Notes under the pieces: model-generated
Told to the model about the DNA's origin: nothing
The model's input: only the letters and a program-made list of their open reading frames with translations
Databases searched by the model: none
Position numbers and translations under genes: made by a program
Assembly: GCA_024408695.1 (NCBI GenBank)
Contig: JAKSUU010000083.1
Coordinates: 1 to 5,432, forward strand
Direction of reading: 5' to 3'
Length of the DNA stretch: 5,432 nucleotides
Source of the DNA: Coriobacteriales bacterium
Lineage (GTDB): Bacteria; Actinomycetota; Coriobacteriia; Coriobacteriales; QAMH01
In this document: positions 1 through 5,432 of the stretch, piece by piece
Layout of the letters: each line of letters begins with the position of its first letter
How positions within the stretch are numbered: the stretch's first letter is position 1

Positions 1-624
1 GAAAGGAAGTTTACCACAGGCTGATTCGTACATAACAACGCCAAGAGAATAAATGTCACTTGTTGGACCAAGTGGTTTACCTTGAGCCTGCTCAGGTGAA
101 ACATAATGAGCTGTCCCAAGAACAGATGAATCTTGAGTCATGTCAAGATTGCCTGCCTGAGCAATGCCAAAGTCCATAACCTTTACATTGCCATCTGTTT
201 TTATCATGATATTTGCGCTTTTAATGTCTCGATGTATGATGTCGTATGAATGAGCTTCGCTAAGCGCTCCGCAAACTTGAGCAGTGATTTCTGCAACCCT
301 GCGAGAATGAAGAGGTCCACGTTGTTTTATAGCACTTTTTAAATCGGTGCCACGAACATATTCCATTACTATGTAATATGAATCGGCATCACGACCCCAA
401 TCGTAAATATTAACTATATAAGGAGATGATAGGTTAGCTGCAGCAGCAGCTTCTTGTTTAAAACGAGCAGCAAAAGTTGGGTCTTTTGCATATTGTGGAA
501 GCATAACTTTAATAGCTACAGTTCTGCCTAGGGTAGTATCATTTGCACGAAAAACTTGTGCCATACCTCCCATGCCAACTTGCTCGGTAATTTGGTACCT
601 ATTTGCGATAATGTTATTTTGCAC
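1..624 (-). CDS. Ser/Thr protein kinase, PknB/PknA-type, N-terminal catalytic part (3' end beyond left edge)
   Basis: I translated 208 codons from a GTG at 622-624 to the window edge with no stop. This is a Hanks-type bacterial Ser/Thr kinase, which phosphorylates Thr/Ser on cell-wall and division proteins at the inner face of the membrane. Visible motifs are the glycine loop G17-M-G-G-M-A-Q-V24, ATP-binding lysine K39 (VAIKV), helix-C E58, Met gatekeeper M87 in IVMEYV, catalytic HRDIKSAN (H131, D133, K135, N138), Mg-binding DFG (D151-G153), GTAHYVSPEQ (G170-Q179) and the start of subdomain IX (SDIYSLG, D190). All catalytic residues are present, so it should be active. The activation loop has T163 where mycobacterial PknB has T171. 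The GTG start is chosen because an in-frame TAG lies at 634-636 and AGGAG sits 6 nt upstream. The rest of the C-lobe, and any transmembrane and PASTA region, lie outside the window, so PknA and PknB cannot be told apart. Confidence 0.95.
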   Translation of the reverse strand, partial: MQNNIIANRYQITEQVGMGGMAQVFRANDTTLGRTVAIKVMLPQYAKDPTFAARFKQEAAAAANLSSPYIVNIYDWGRDADSYYIVMEYVRGTDLKSAIKQRGPLHSRRVAEITAQVCGALSEAHSYDIIHRDIKSANIMIKTDGNVKVMDFGIAQAGNLDMTQDSSVLGTAHYVSPEQAQGKPLGPTSDIYSLGVVMYESACGKLPF

Positions 625-630
625 AACTAA

Positions 631-635
631 CTCCT
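631..635 (-). promoter_or_regulatory. Ribosome binding site of the kinase gene
   Basis: On the minus strand AGGAG (635 to 631) is followed by a 6-nt spacer and GTG at 624-622. The in-frame stop TAG at 636-634 overlaps this site, so translation cannot begin further upstream. This fixes the GTG start. The nearby ATG at 638-640 opens a frame that ends after eight codons and is not used. Confidence 0.8.
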
Positions 636-648
636 AACATTAGTATAT

Positions 649-677
649 ATTATAAATAAATTAATAAGCAATTTCAT
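649..677 (-). promoter_or_regulatory. Possible internal sigma-70-type promoter for the kinase gene
   Basis: In the 36-nt gap between the RodA-PBP stop and the kinase start, the minus strand reads a perfect TATAAT (654 to 649). Exactly 17 nt upstream is ATGAAA (677 to 672), which matches 4 of 6 bases of TTGACA and lies in the last codons of the upstream gene. Transcription would start near 642, giving a leader of about 18 nt that contains the AGGAG site. The surrounding DNA is very AT-rich, so a chance match is quite possible; only the spacing and the perfect -10 support it. Confidence 0.35.
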
Positions 678-3441
678 TTAAAGCAGTTTCTAAAACTGTT
701 TTAGCCTTTGGGGCCGCAGTAGAGCCACCGCTTTTACCTTGTTCAATTACGATTGCAATAGTAACGCTTTTGCCATTTTTTGTAGCAGTTCCAATAAACC
801 AAGCATCGCTATCAGGTTTTCCTGTTTCGGCGGTACCCGTCTTTCCTATAACACGTGCGTCACTTATTTGAGCTGCTGTACCTGTGCCCGATAATACAAC
901 TTGTTCTAAAACATCTTGAACAAGCTTTGCATTAGATTTAGAAATAACCTGATTATAAATATCAGATTTGGTGACCGAAACGATGTTACCATTTGGCGAT
1001 GTAACTTTAGAAACAATATAAGGTTTTATCATACACCCATCATTTGAAATAGCTTGCATAATTGCAGCCATCTGCATAACAGTTACTTGTGGACCTGCTG
1101 GCGATGAATGTTCACCGACTGGTTGGCCAACGCCCGACCACGCATTTTCCCAAGTTGTCATTTCATTATAATCTGGCATTAAAGATTTTGTAAGTGAAAA
1201 ATCAAGCGCAAAATCATTATTAATACCAAATTTTTCACTATACTCAACGAGTTTTTTAGGGCTTAGTTTATCTGCAACCTGGGCAAAAACAGTATTAGAA
1301 CTTACTTTAGTAGCTTGTTCAACAGTAATTCTTCCGTGTCCTTCCTTATTAAAGTTTGTAACTTGTCCGCCACCTATATCTAAAACAGCAGGAGAATCAA
1401 ATTGGTCAGTTGTTTTAACTGTATTGCTATCAATTGCAGCACTTAAGGTTAAAGATTTAAAAGTAGATCCTGGAGCATAAAGTGCACCTGTTGCTCTATT
1501 AACTAAAGCTCCATCATCGCTTGCTTCTTTTCCACTTAATAAAGAATCAATATTATTTAAGTCAAAGCTTGGACTTGATGCTTCTGCTAAAATTGCGCCC
1601 GTCGATGTGTCTAAGACAACGCAGGCTCCCTTTACTCCGGAAAGAACACTTTCAGCACTTTGTTGAACCTTAGAATTAATAGTTAAAGTTACATCATTAC
1701 CAGGATTTTGAATGCCAGCATAAGAACGCAAAGCATCGGTAAAAGTGCTAAAATTTTGATCCCCAACAAGCGTATGTGACATATCTTTTTCTACACCACT
1801 TTGTCCATATTTTTGTGAAAAATAACCTGTTGCATGTGCTGCAAGTGTAGAACTTGGATATAATCGGCTATAAGTTCCATCTGTATTTTGTTTTGAATAA
1901 GCTAAAACAGTATTGTCACTAGTATAAATAGTTCCGCGCTGCCTTGTGGATTCTTTAGCTATTGTATGATTGTTGCCACTCATGTTTTTAATTTCTTGAG
2001 CTTTAAAAACTTGAATATAAGTTATGTAGCCAATTTCTAAAGCAAAAAGGATAGTGAAAACTGCGATGATAACAGTAAGGCGTTTTCCTAATGCGCTTCG
2101 ACCCAAAACGCCTGCTTCGATGCTTTCAAATTGATGTTTTTTGTATTGCATCGTGCCTGATAATTCGGTTTCAAGGCCAGTTGATTCATTAGAAACTTTG
2201 AGAATAATTCCAATAATAATGAATGATGAAAGCAAAGAAGAGCCGCCTTGAGACATAAAGGGCAAGGTTAACCCGGTTAAAGGAATTAGTCCAATTACAC
2301 CGCCAATAATTAAGAATGCCTGAAGGCAAATTGAAGCGCACAGACCTACAACTAAAAAAGCTGCAAAATCACTTTTTGCCCGTGCAGCGTTAGCCATAGA
2401 ACGAACAGCAAAAAGCATAAACAATATAATAATACTTGCAGCACCTAAAAGGCCCATTTCTTCAGCAATGGCGCTAAAAATAAAGTCGCTCATAACTTCA
2501 GGAATATAATCTGGCATGCCTCTGCCAATACCAGTTCCAAACAATCCACCGTCTGCTAGTGAATAAAGTGATTGAACTAGTTGGTAGCCAGCTCCTGATG
2601 GATCACTAAATGGATCTAACCAAATTTGTATACGGGATTGCACGTGACCAAAGAAAAAATACAAGAATACTCCGCCTACTGCAGTTAATATTAGACCTAT
2701 AGCAATATATGACAGTTTGCCAGTACAAACATAGATCATTACTAAAAATATTCCAAAAAATAAAAGAGCTGAACCTAAATCTTTTTCAAAAATTACAATT
2801 AAAAGGGCTAATAGCCACATTACAATTAAAGGAATCAGAGTTCGAAAATGGGGAATACCTAAGCCAATTTTTGTGCGCCTAACCGTGCTTAGAAGTTCGC
2901 GATTGTCAGATAAATAGGCCGCCAAAAACAAAACAATAAATATTTTGGCGATTTCGCCGGGTTGAAAAGAAAAACCTGCTATCGAAAGCCAAATTTTTGA
3001 GCCATTATATTCGGCTCCAATGCCTGGTATTAAGGGCAAAATTAAAAGAATTACACCAATTAATAGACAAGTATATTTGTATTGTGAAATCTTTTCTATA
3101 GAAGGCAGAAGTATTATAACTAGAATCATACAAATAATTGCTGCAACAAGCCAAACAATTTGTTTTAATGCCGTGTCTTCTGGGGCAAGCCTTAAAACAA
3201 AACATATACCAATACCAGCTAGTGCGAATATTATGGGGATTATTGTTGCGTCTGCATCTTTGCAAAAAAAACGCATTATAATATGAGCAACAATAAATAG
3301 AATGATTAAACTTATTGGAACAGCTAATGACGCGAAAGTAATTTCTTTATTATCGTTTATTAGTAAAGATAAAAATAATATGAATAATATAGGAATTGCT
3401 GCAAGCAATAACCAAAGTTCTGTACTTCTACGCGTCGACAT
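661..3441 (-). CDS. RodA/FtsW-type peptidoglycan polymerase fused to a class B penicillin-binding transpeptidase (RodA-PbpA fusion)
   Basis: This single 926-residue protein carries out both main steps of peptidoglycan synthesis. Residues 1-418 are a SEDS-family glycosyltransferase with about 11-12 hydrophobic segments. It carries FQPGEIAKI (159-167), the acidic EKDLGSA (219-225, D221 aligning with the essential SEDS aspartate), GYQLVQSLYSLADGG (285-299), FGTGIGRG (301-308), SDFIFSAIAEEMG (318-330) and TLPFMSQGGSS (392-402). Residues 419-454 are a cytoplasmic linker and 455-478 a membrane anchor. The outer part starts with a short pedestal region containing RGTIY (502-506). The transpeptidase follows, with serine nucleophile S659-T-F-K662, S714-S-N716 and K867-T-G-T-A-E872. 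It should polymerise lipid II and cross-link the product, and bind beta-lactams at S659. Related actinobacteria usually encode RodA (about 470 aa) and PbpA (about 490 aa) separately. The ATG start has AAAGGA 7 nt upstream. It begins 11 nt after the phosphatase gene and sits before the kinase gene, whose product may regulate it. FtsW-FtsI is a less likely identity, given the operon. Confidence 0.93.
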   Translation of the reverse strand: MSTRRSTELWLLLAAIPILFILFLSLLINDNKEITFASLAVPISLIILFIVAHIIMRFFCKDADATIIPIIFALAGIGICFVLRLAPEDTALKQIVWLVAAIICMILVIILLPSIEKISQYKYTCLLIGVILLILPLIPGIGAEYNGSKIWLSIAGFSFQPGEIAKIFIVLFLAAYLSDNRELLSTVRRTKIGLGIPHFRTLIPLIVMWLLALLIVIFEKDLGSALLFFGIFLVMIYVCTGKLSYIAIGLILTAVGGVFLYFFFGHVQSRIQIWLDPFSDPSGAGYQLVQSLYSLADGGLFGTGIGRGMPDYIPEVMSDFIFSAIAEEMGLLGAASIIILFMLFAVRSMANAARAKSDFAAFLVVGLCASICLQAFLIIGGVIGLIPLTGLTLPFMSQGGSSLLSSFIIIGIILKVSNESTGLETELSGTMQYKKHQFESIEAGVLGRSALGKRLTVIIAVFTILFALEIGYITYIQVFKAQEIKNMSGNNHTIAKESTRQRGTIYTSDNTVLAYSKQNTDGTYSRLYPSSTLAAHATGYFSQKYGQSGVEKDMSHTLVGDQNFSTFTDALRSYAGIQNPGNDVTLTINSKVQQSAESVLSGVKGACVVLDTSTGAILAEASSPSFDLNNIDSLLSGKEASDDGALVNRATGALYAPGSTFKSLTLSAAIDSNTVKTTDQFDSPAVLDIGGGQVTNFNKEGHGRITVEQATKVSSNTVFAQVADKLSPKKLVEYSEKFGINNDFALDFSLTKSLMPDYNEMTTWENAWSGVGQPVGEHSSPAGPQVTVMQMAAIMQAISNDGCMIKPYIVSKVTSPNGNIVSVTKSDIYNQVISKSNAKLVQDVLEQVVLSGTGTAAQISDARVIGKTGTAETGKPDSDAWFIGTATKNGKSVTIAIVIEQGKSGGSTAAPKAKTVLETALNEIAY

Positions 3442-3448
3442 AAATTAA

Positions 3449-3454
3449 TCCTTT
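3449..3454 (-). promoter_or_regulatory. Ribosome binding site of the RodA-PBP gene
   Basis: AAAGGA (3454 to 3449) precedes the ATG at 3441-3439 by 7 nt. It overlaps the TAA stop of the upstream phosphatase gene (3455-3453), so termination and initiation take place next to each other, as in a translationally linked operon. Confidence 0.7.
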
Positions 3455-4652
3455 AATTTGATGATGAGCTAGGAGCCGAATTGCTTTGTGTTGCGCTAGA
3501 AGTAGTTGGTGCCATATTTTGTGAATTTTGTTCGTTTGTATCGCCATTTTGTTTATTAGCGTTATTTTTGTTTTTAGAATCAATTTGATCTTGATAAGTA
3601 CTTATAAGATTGTGAGCGGAATCCAAAGAATCAACAGTGATTCCTTTTTCAAGATTTTGAATAGTTGCTTCGTTTAATTTAGATGCATCTATGTTTGGAT
3701 CTTCAATTTTTTTAGAAAAGCTTATTCCAATAATAGAGCCAGGTAAACCTTGATAAATGTAGACAGAATTACCTTCTGATTTAACATAATAACTACTGTT
3801 TATGTATGCATTTGCGCCTATGCACAAACCAGCGATAAGAATTAAAACAACAGCTATCCATAAAAATTTGAATTTATGCTTTGAAAAAAAAGAAGTGCGT
3901 TTAATTCTTGCATTTGTAACACCTTTGCCTTGCTTCAATGGATCGATTATAATTGCAGTAACGTTATCTAGACCCCCTGCTCTTGTAGCTCGTCTGATTA
4001 GCGTGTCACATGCACCATTAACATCTTGAATTGAGACTAAAACTTGTTCAATATCATTATCTCGTATCATGGAATGAAGACCATCACTGCAAAGAAGCAA
4101 ACGATCTGTAGGTTCAAGCTGTAAAACATAAATATCAGGAGTAATATCGTGTTCTGCACCTAATGCTTTAGTAATGACAGATCGTTTAGAATGGGTGCGA
4201 GCCTCTTCTTCTGTTATTTGTCCGCTATCAACTAAATCTGCAACCAAGCTGTGGTCTCTTGTAATTTTTTGAAGTTTTCCATTGTGAAGCAAATAAGCAC
4301 GAGAATCGCCAACCTGTGCAATCATTACTTTAGAACCTTCAACAATTGCAGCGGTAAGCGTGGTTCCCATTCCAGGTTTTCCAATACCATCTGCCACGCT
4401 TCTAAATATTGCAGCATTAGCTTCTTTAACCGCAGCAATAAATAAATCGCTGTCTAAATTTTTTGGAGCATACTTACAAAGCGTATTTATTGCTATTTCG
4501 CTTGCTACTTCACCAGCTTGGTGTCCGCCCATACCATCGGCAACAATAAAAAGAGGGGATTGCGCTATAAAGCTGTCTTCATTGTGCTGACGGACGCAAC
4601 CAACATCTGTTCGGGCTGCGTAAACAGTGGGATAATTAGTATTGTTTTTCAT
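3453..4652 (-). CDS. Membrane-anchored PP2C-family Ser/Thr phosphatase (PstP-like)
   Basis: This 399-residue protein removes phosphate from Ser/Thr residues and should counteract the kinase encoded downstream. The cytoplasmic PP2C domain (about 8-238) shows the metal-binding and catalytic motifs in order: RQHNEDS (21-27), VADGMGGH (37-44), GMGTTLTAA (94-102), VGDSRAYL (114-121), LCSDGLHSMI (187-196) and GLDNVTAIII (227-236). All expected aspartates are present (D26, D39, D116, D190, D229). A basic stretch (250-262) leads into one membrane segment (about 263-284). The outer region (285-350) resembles the extracytoplasmic part of mycobacterial PstP, including a YYV start and a GLPGS turn. The tail (about 358-399) is low-complexity, rich in Asn, Gln, Ser and Thr. 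The ATG overlaps the stop of the FHA gene upstream by 4 nt (ATGA), with a modest AGGG about 10 nt upstream. The gene lies 11 nt before the RodA-PBP gene. Confidence 0.95.
   Translation of the reverse strand: MKNNTNYPTVYAARTDVGCVRQHNEDSFIAQSPLFIVADGMGGHQAGEVASEIAINTLCKYAPKNLDSDLFIAAVKEANAAIFRSVADGIGKPGMGTTLTAAIVEGSKVMIAQVGDSRAYLLHNGKLQKITRDHSLVADLVDSGQITEEEARTHSKRSVITKALGAEHDITPDIYVLQLEPTDRLLLCSDGLHSMIRDNDIEQVLVSIQDVNGACDTLIRRATRAGGLDNVTAIIIDPLKQGKGVTNARIKRTSFFSKHKFKFLWIAVVLILIAGLCIGANAYINSSYYVKSEGNSVYIYQGLPGSIIGISFSKKIEDPNIDASKLNEATIQNLEKGITVDSLDSAHNLISTYQDQIDSKNKNNANKQNGDTNEQNSQNMAPTTSSATQSNSAPSSSSN
4649..4652 (-). promoter_or_regulatory. ATGA stop/start overlap coupling the FHA and phosphatase genes
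   Basis: The phosphatase ATG (4652-4650) and the TGA of the upstream FHA gene (4651-4649) share four bases. The Shine-Dalgarno match before the ATG is weak (AGGG at 4666-4663), so phosphatase synthesis probably depends largely on ribosomes finishing the FHA gene. The overlap is seen directly; the coupling is inferred. Confidence 0.6.
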
Positions 4653-5062
4653 TTTTGAGATACCCTAATTTGTGCATTTCCTATTGAGATTATATCTGAA
4701 GCCTGGCAAGAAACACTTTTAACAACAGGTTCGCCATTTAAAAGTGTGCCATTAAGTGAATTCAAATCCTCTAAAATTAAACCAGTACCCATAAGCGAAA
4801 ATCTTGCATGACGTGAAGAAACTACATCAGAGGCAATAAGAATATCACTGCCAGGACTACGACCGACAATAATGGGACTATTAACATTAATTTTAATGCC
4901 ACGAATCTCTTTTGGACCTTGTTCGACTGTTAAAACCCATTTTATAGATTTTTTATTTTGCCCTTTAACCAAACCAATTCCGGTTTTCATAACAGCAAAT
5001 AAAAAGATATATAAAAGAATTACAAGTAAGATTCTACCTGCAAGTAAAACAAAATCAACCAA
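4649..5062 (-). CDS. Membrane-anchored FHA-domain protein (FhaB-like)
   Basis: This 137-residue protein has an N-terminal hydrophobic helix (about 5-25), a short basic stretch (34-41) and a C-terminal FHA domain (about 62-135). FHA domains bind phosphothreonine peptides. The recognition residues are present: G67-R68, S83-R84-H85 and N104-G105 in a DLNSLNGT loop (99-106). It probably holds kinase-phosphorylated partners at the inner face of the membrane. Its size, N-terminal helix and position between fhaA and the phosphatase match mycobacterial FhaB (FipA), which has been linked to division-complex assembly; that role is not shown here. The start is a TTG, supported by a perfect AAGGAGG 7 nt upstream and by an in-frame TAA at 5077-5075 that excludes any earlier start. 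It begins 2 nt after the upstream FHA gene and overlaps the phosphatase gene by 4 nt. Confidence 0.92.
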   Translation of the reverse strand: MVDFVLLAGRILLVILLYIFLFAVMKTGIGLVKGQNKKSIKWVLTVEQGPKEIRGIKINVNSPIIVGRSPGSDILIASDVVSSRHARFSLMGTGLILEDLNSLNGTLLNGEPVVKSVSCQASDIISIGNAQIRVSQK

Positions 5063-5064
5063 GT

Positions 5065-5432
5065 TTAAGCCTCCTTAAACAATAGTTGAGTATTTGCAAA
5101 GCTAACAATGTCGTTGTCATAAACACTATTTTGTGAAATTAAAACACCATTTATTGCTGTGCCATTTGTGGAGCCACAATCTGTTAATATCCATGAATCT
5201 GCGCCTCGTTGTATAGTTGCGTGATGTCTTGAAATTCCTAGTTCAGTTATCACGATATTATTATCGCTACCTCGACCAACAGTTGCACGATTTCCAAAAA
5301 TATCAAATCTCACATTATTTTTTTGATCTAAAAAGTAGGGACATGCCATATGCTGTACCTGTTCATTGTCAAGAAAAACAGTTTGTTGCGCATCCATATA
5401 CAATCTTTGGAGTCTGGCAGTGTCCAGCGCAG
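5065..5432 (-). CDS. FHA-domain protein, C-terminal part (FhaA-like; 5' end beyond right edge)
   Basis: The last 121 codons lie in the window. The frame stays open to the right edge and the residues before the apparent TTG (5403-5401) and ATG (5397-5395) look coding (ALDTARLQRL), so neither is likely to be the true start. The C-terminal 75 or so residues form an FHA phosphothreonine-binding domain with VGRGSDNNI, SRHHA and CGSTNGT motifs, which contain the usual Arg, Ser, His and Asn recognition residues. Actinobacterial FhaA proteins carry an N-terminal DUF3662 domain joined by a linker to a C-terminal FHA domain, which would fit the missing part, but that portion cannot be seen. In mycobacteria FhaA binds the phosphorylated pseudokinase domain of MviN (the MurJ flippase) and restrains peptidoglycan synthesis. 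A similar role is inferred from operon position. The gene ends 2 nt before the next FHA gene. Confidence 0.85.
   Translation of the reverse strand, partial: ALDTARLQRLYMDAQQTVFLDNEQVQHMACPYFLDQKNNVRFDIFGNRATVGRGSDNNIVITELGISRHHATIQRGADSWILTDCGSTNGTAINGVLISQNSVYDNDIVSFANTQLLFKEA
5070..5076 (-). promoter_or_regulatory. Strong ribosome binding site that fixes a TTG start for the fhaB-like gene
   Basis: AAGGAGG (5076 to 5070) is a full-length Shine-Dalgarno match, 7 nt before the TTG at 5062-5060. It is embedded in the last codons of the upstream FHA gene, where it encodes Lys-Glu and the first base of Ala before the TAA. No ATG or GTG is available at a suitable distance, so the TTG is the start. 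Confidence 0.85.

Noticed and set aside
438..452. GCT/GCA run as a trinucleotide repeat
   Set aside because: It encodes five alanines in the helix-C region of the kinase, where related kinases are also alanine-rich; it is too short to be a meaningful repeat.
625..660. Transcription terminator between the RodA-PBP gene and the kinase
   Set aside because: The gap is AT-rich but has no GC-rich hairpin followed by a T run; read-through into the kinase is more likely.
3005..3286. Open frames on both strands opposite or within the RodA-PBP gene (minus 3005-3265, plus 3020-3286)
   Set aside because: They lie wholly inside the strongly supported membrane-protein reading frame, show no recognisable domain, and have Cys/Ile/His-rich compositions typical of off-frame translation.
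3802..4590. Plus-strand open frames at 3802-4029, 4251-4445 and 4360-4590
   Set aside because: All are antisense to the conserved PP2C coding region, have no recognisable motif and have no convincing ribosome binding site.
4872..5078. Plus-strand open frame of 68 codons
   Set aside because: It is antisense to the fhaB-like gene and its start; the hydrophobic stretch simply mirrors the other strand.
5395..5403. TTG (5403) or ATG (5397) as the true start of the first FHA protein
   Set aside because: The frame stays open to the window edge with coding-like residues and there is no clear ribosome binding site before either codon (AGACTCCAAAGA has no GGAGG-type match), so the gene is better read as truncated at its 5' end.

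Overview
The window is one tightly packed block of five genes, all on the minus strand, so transcription runs from the right edge (5432) to the left edge (1). In transcription order they are: the C-terminal end of an FHA-domain protein (FhaA-like, cut by the right edge); a small membrane-anchored FHA protein (FhaB-like); a membrane-anchored PP2C Ser/Thr phosphatase (PstP-like); a 926-residue natural fusion of a RodA/FtsW-type glycan polymerase to a class B penicillin-binding protein (RodA-PbpA); and the N-terminal 208 residues of a PknB-type Ser/Thr kinase, cut by the left edge. Spacings are 2 nt, a 4-nt overlap, 11 nt and 36 nt. No long non-coding stretch, RNA gene, mobile element, CRISPR array or terminator is visible.

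The gene order matches the actinobacterial cell-growth operon fhaA-fhaB-pstP-rodA-pbpA-pknA/pknB, known from Mycobacterium and relatives. This points to Actinomycetota. Base composition is low for that phylum (about 25-40% G+C in the 60-base lines I counted by hand). From memory, Coriobacteriia (Olsenella/Atopobium/Eggerthella relatives) have this operon with rodA and pbpA joined, so a low-GC member of that class is my best guess, held with moderate confidence.

The genes form a growth-control module. The kinase phosphorylates Thr/Ser on cell-wall proteins, the phosphatase reverses this, the FHA proteins read phosphothreonine, and the RodA-PBP protein performs the two core steps of peptidoglycan building (glycan polymerisation and cross-linking) in one chain. 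All catalytic motifs that can be checked are intact. The main points of interest are the fusion, a possible internal start that would release a free PBP, a promoter-like sequence just before the kinase, and a kinase activation loop in which the second phospho-acceptor position appears to be Asp.
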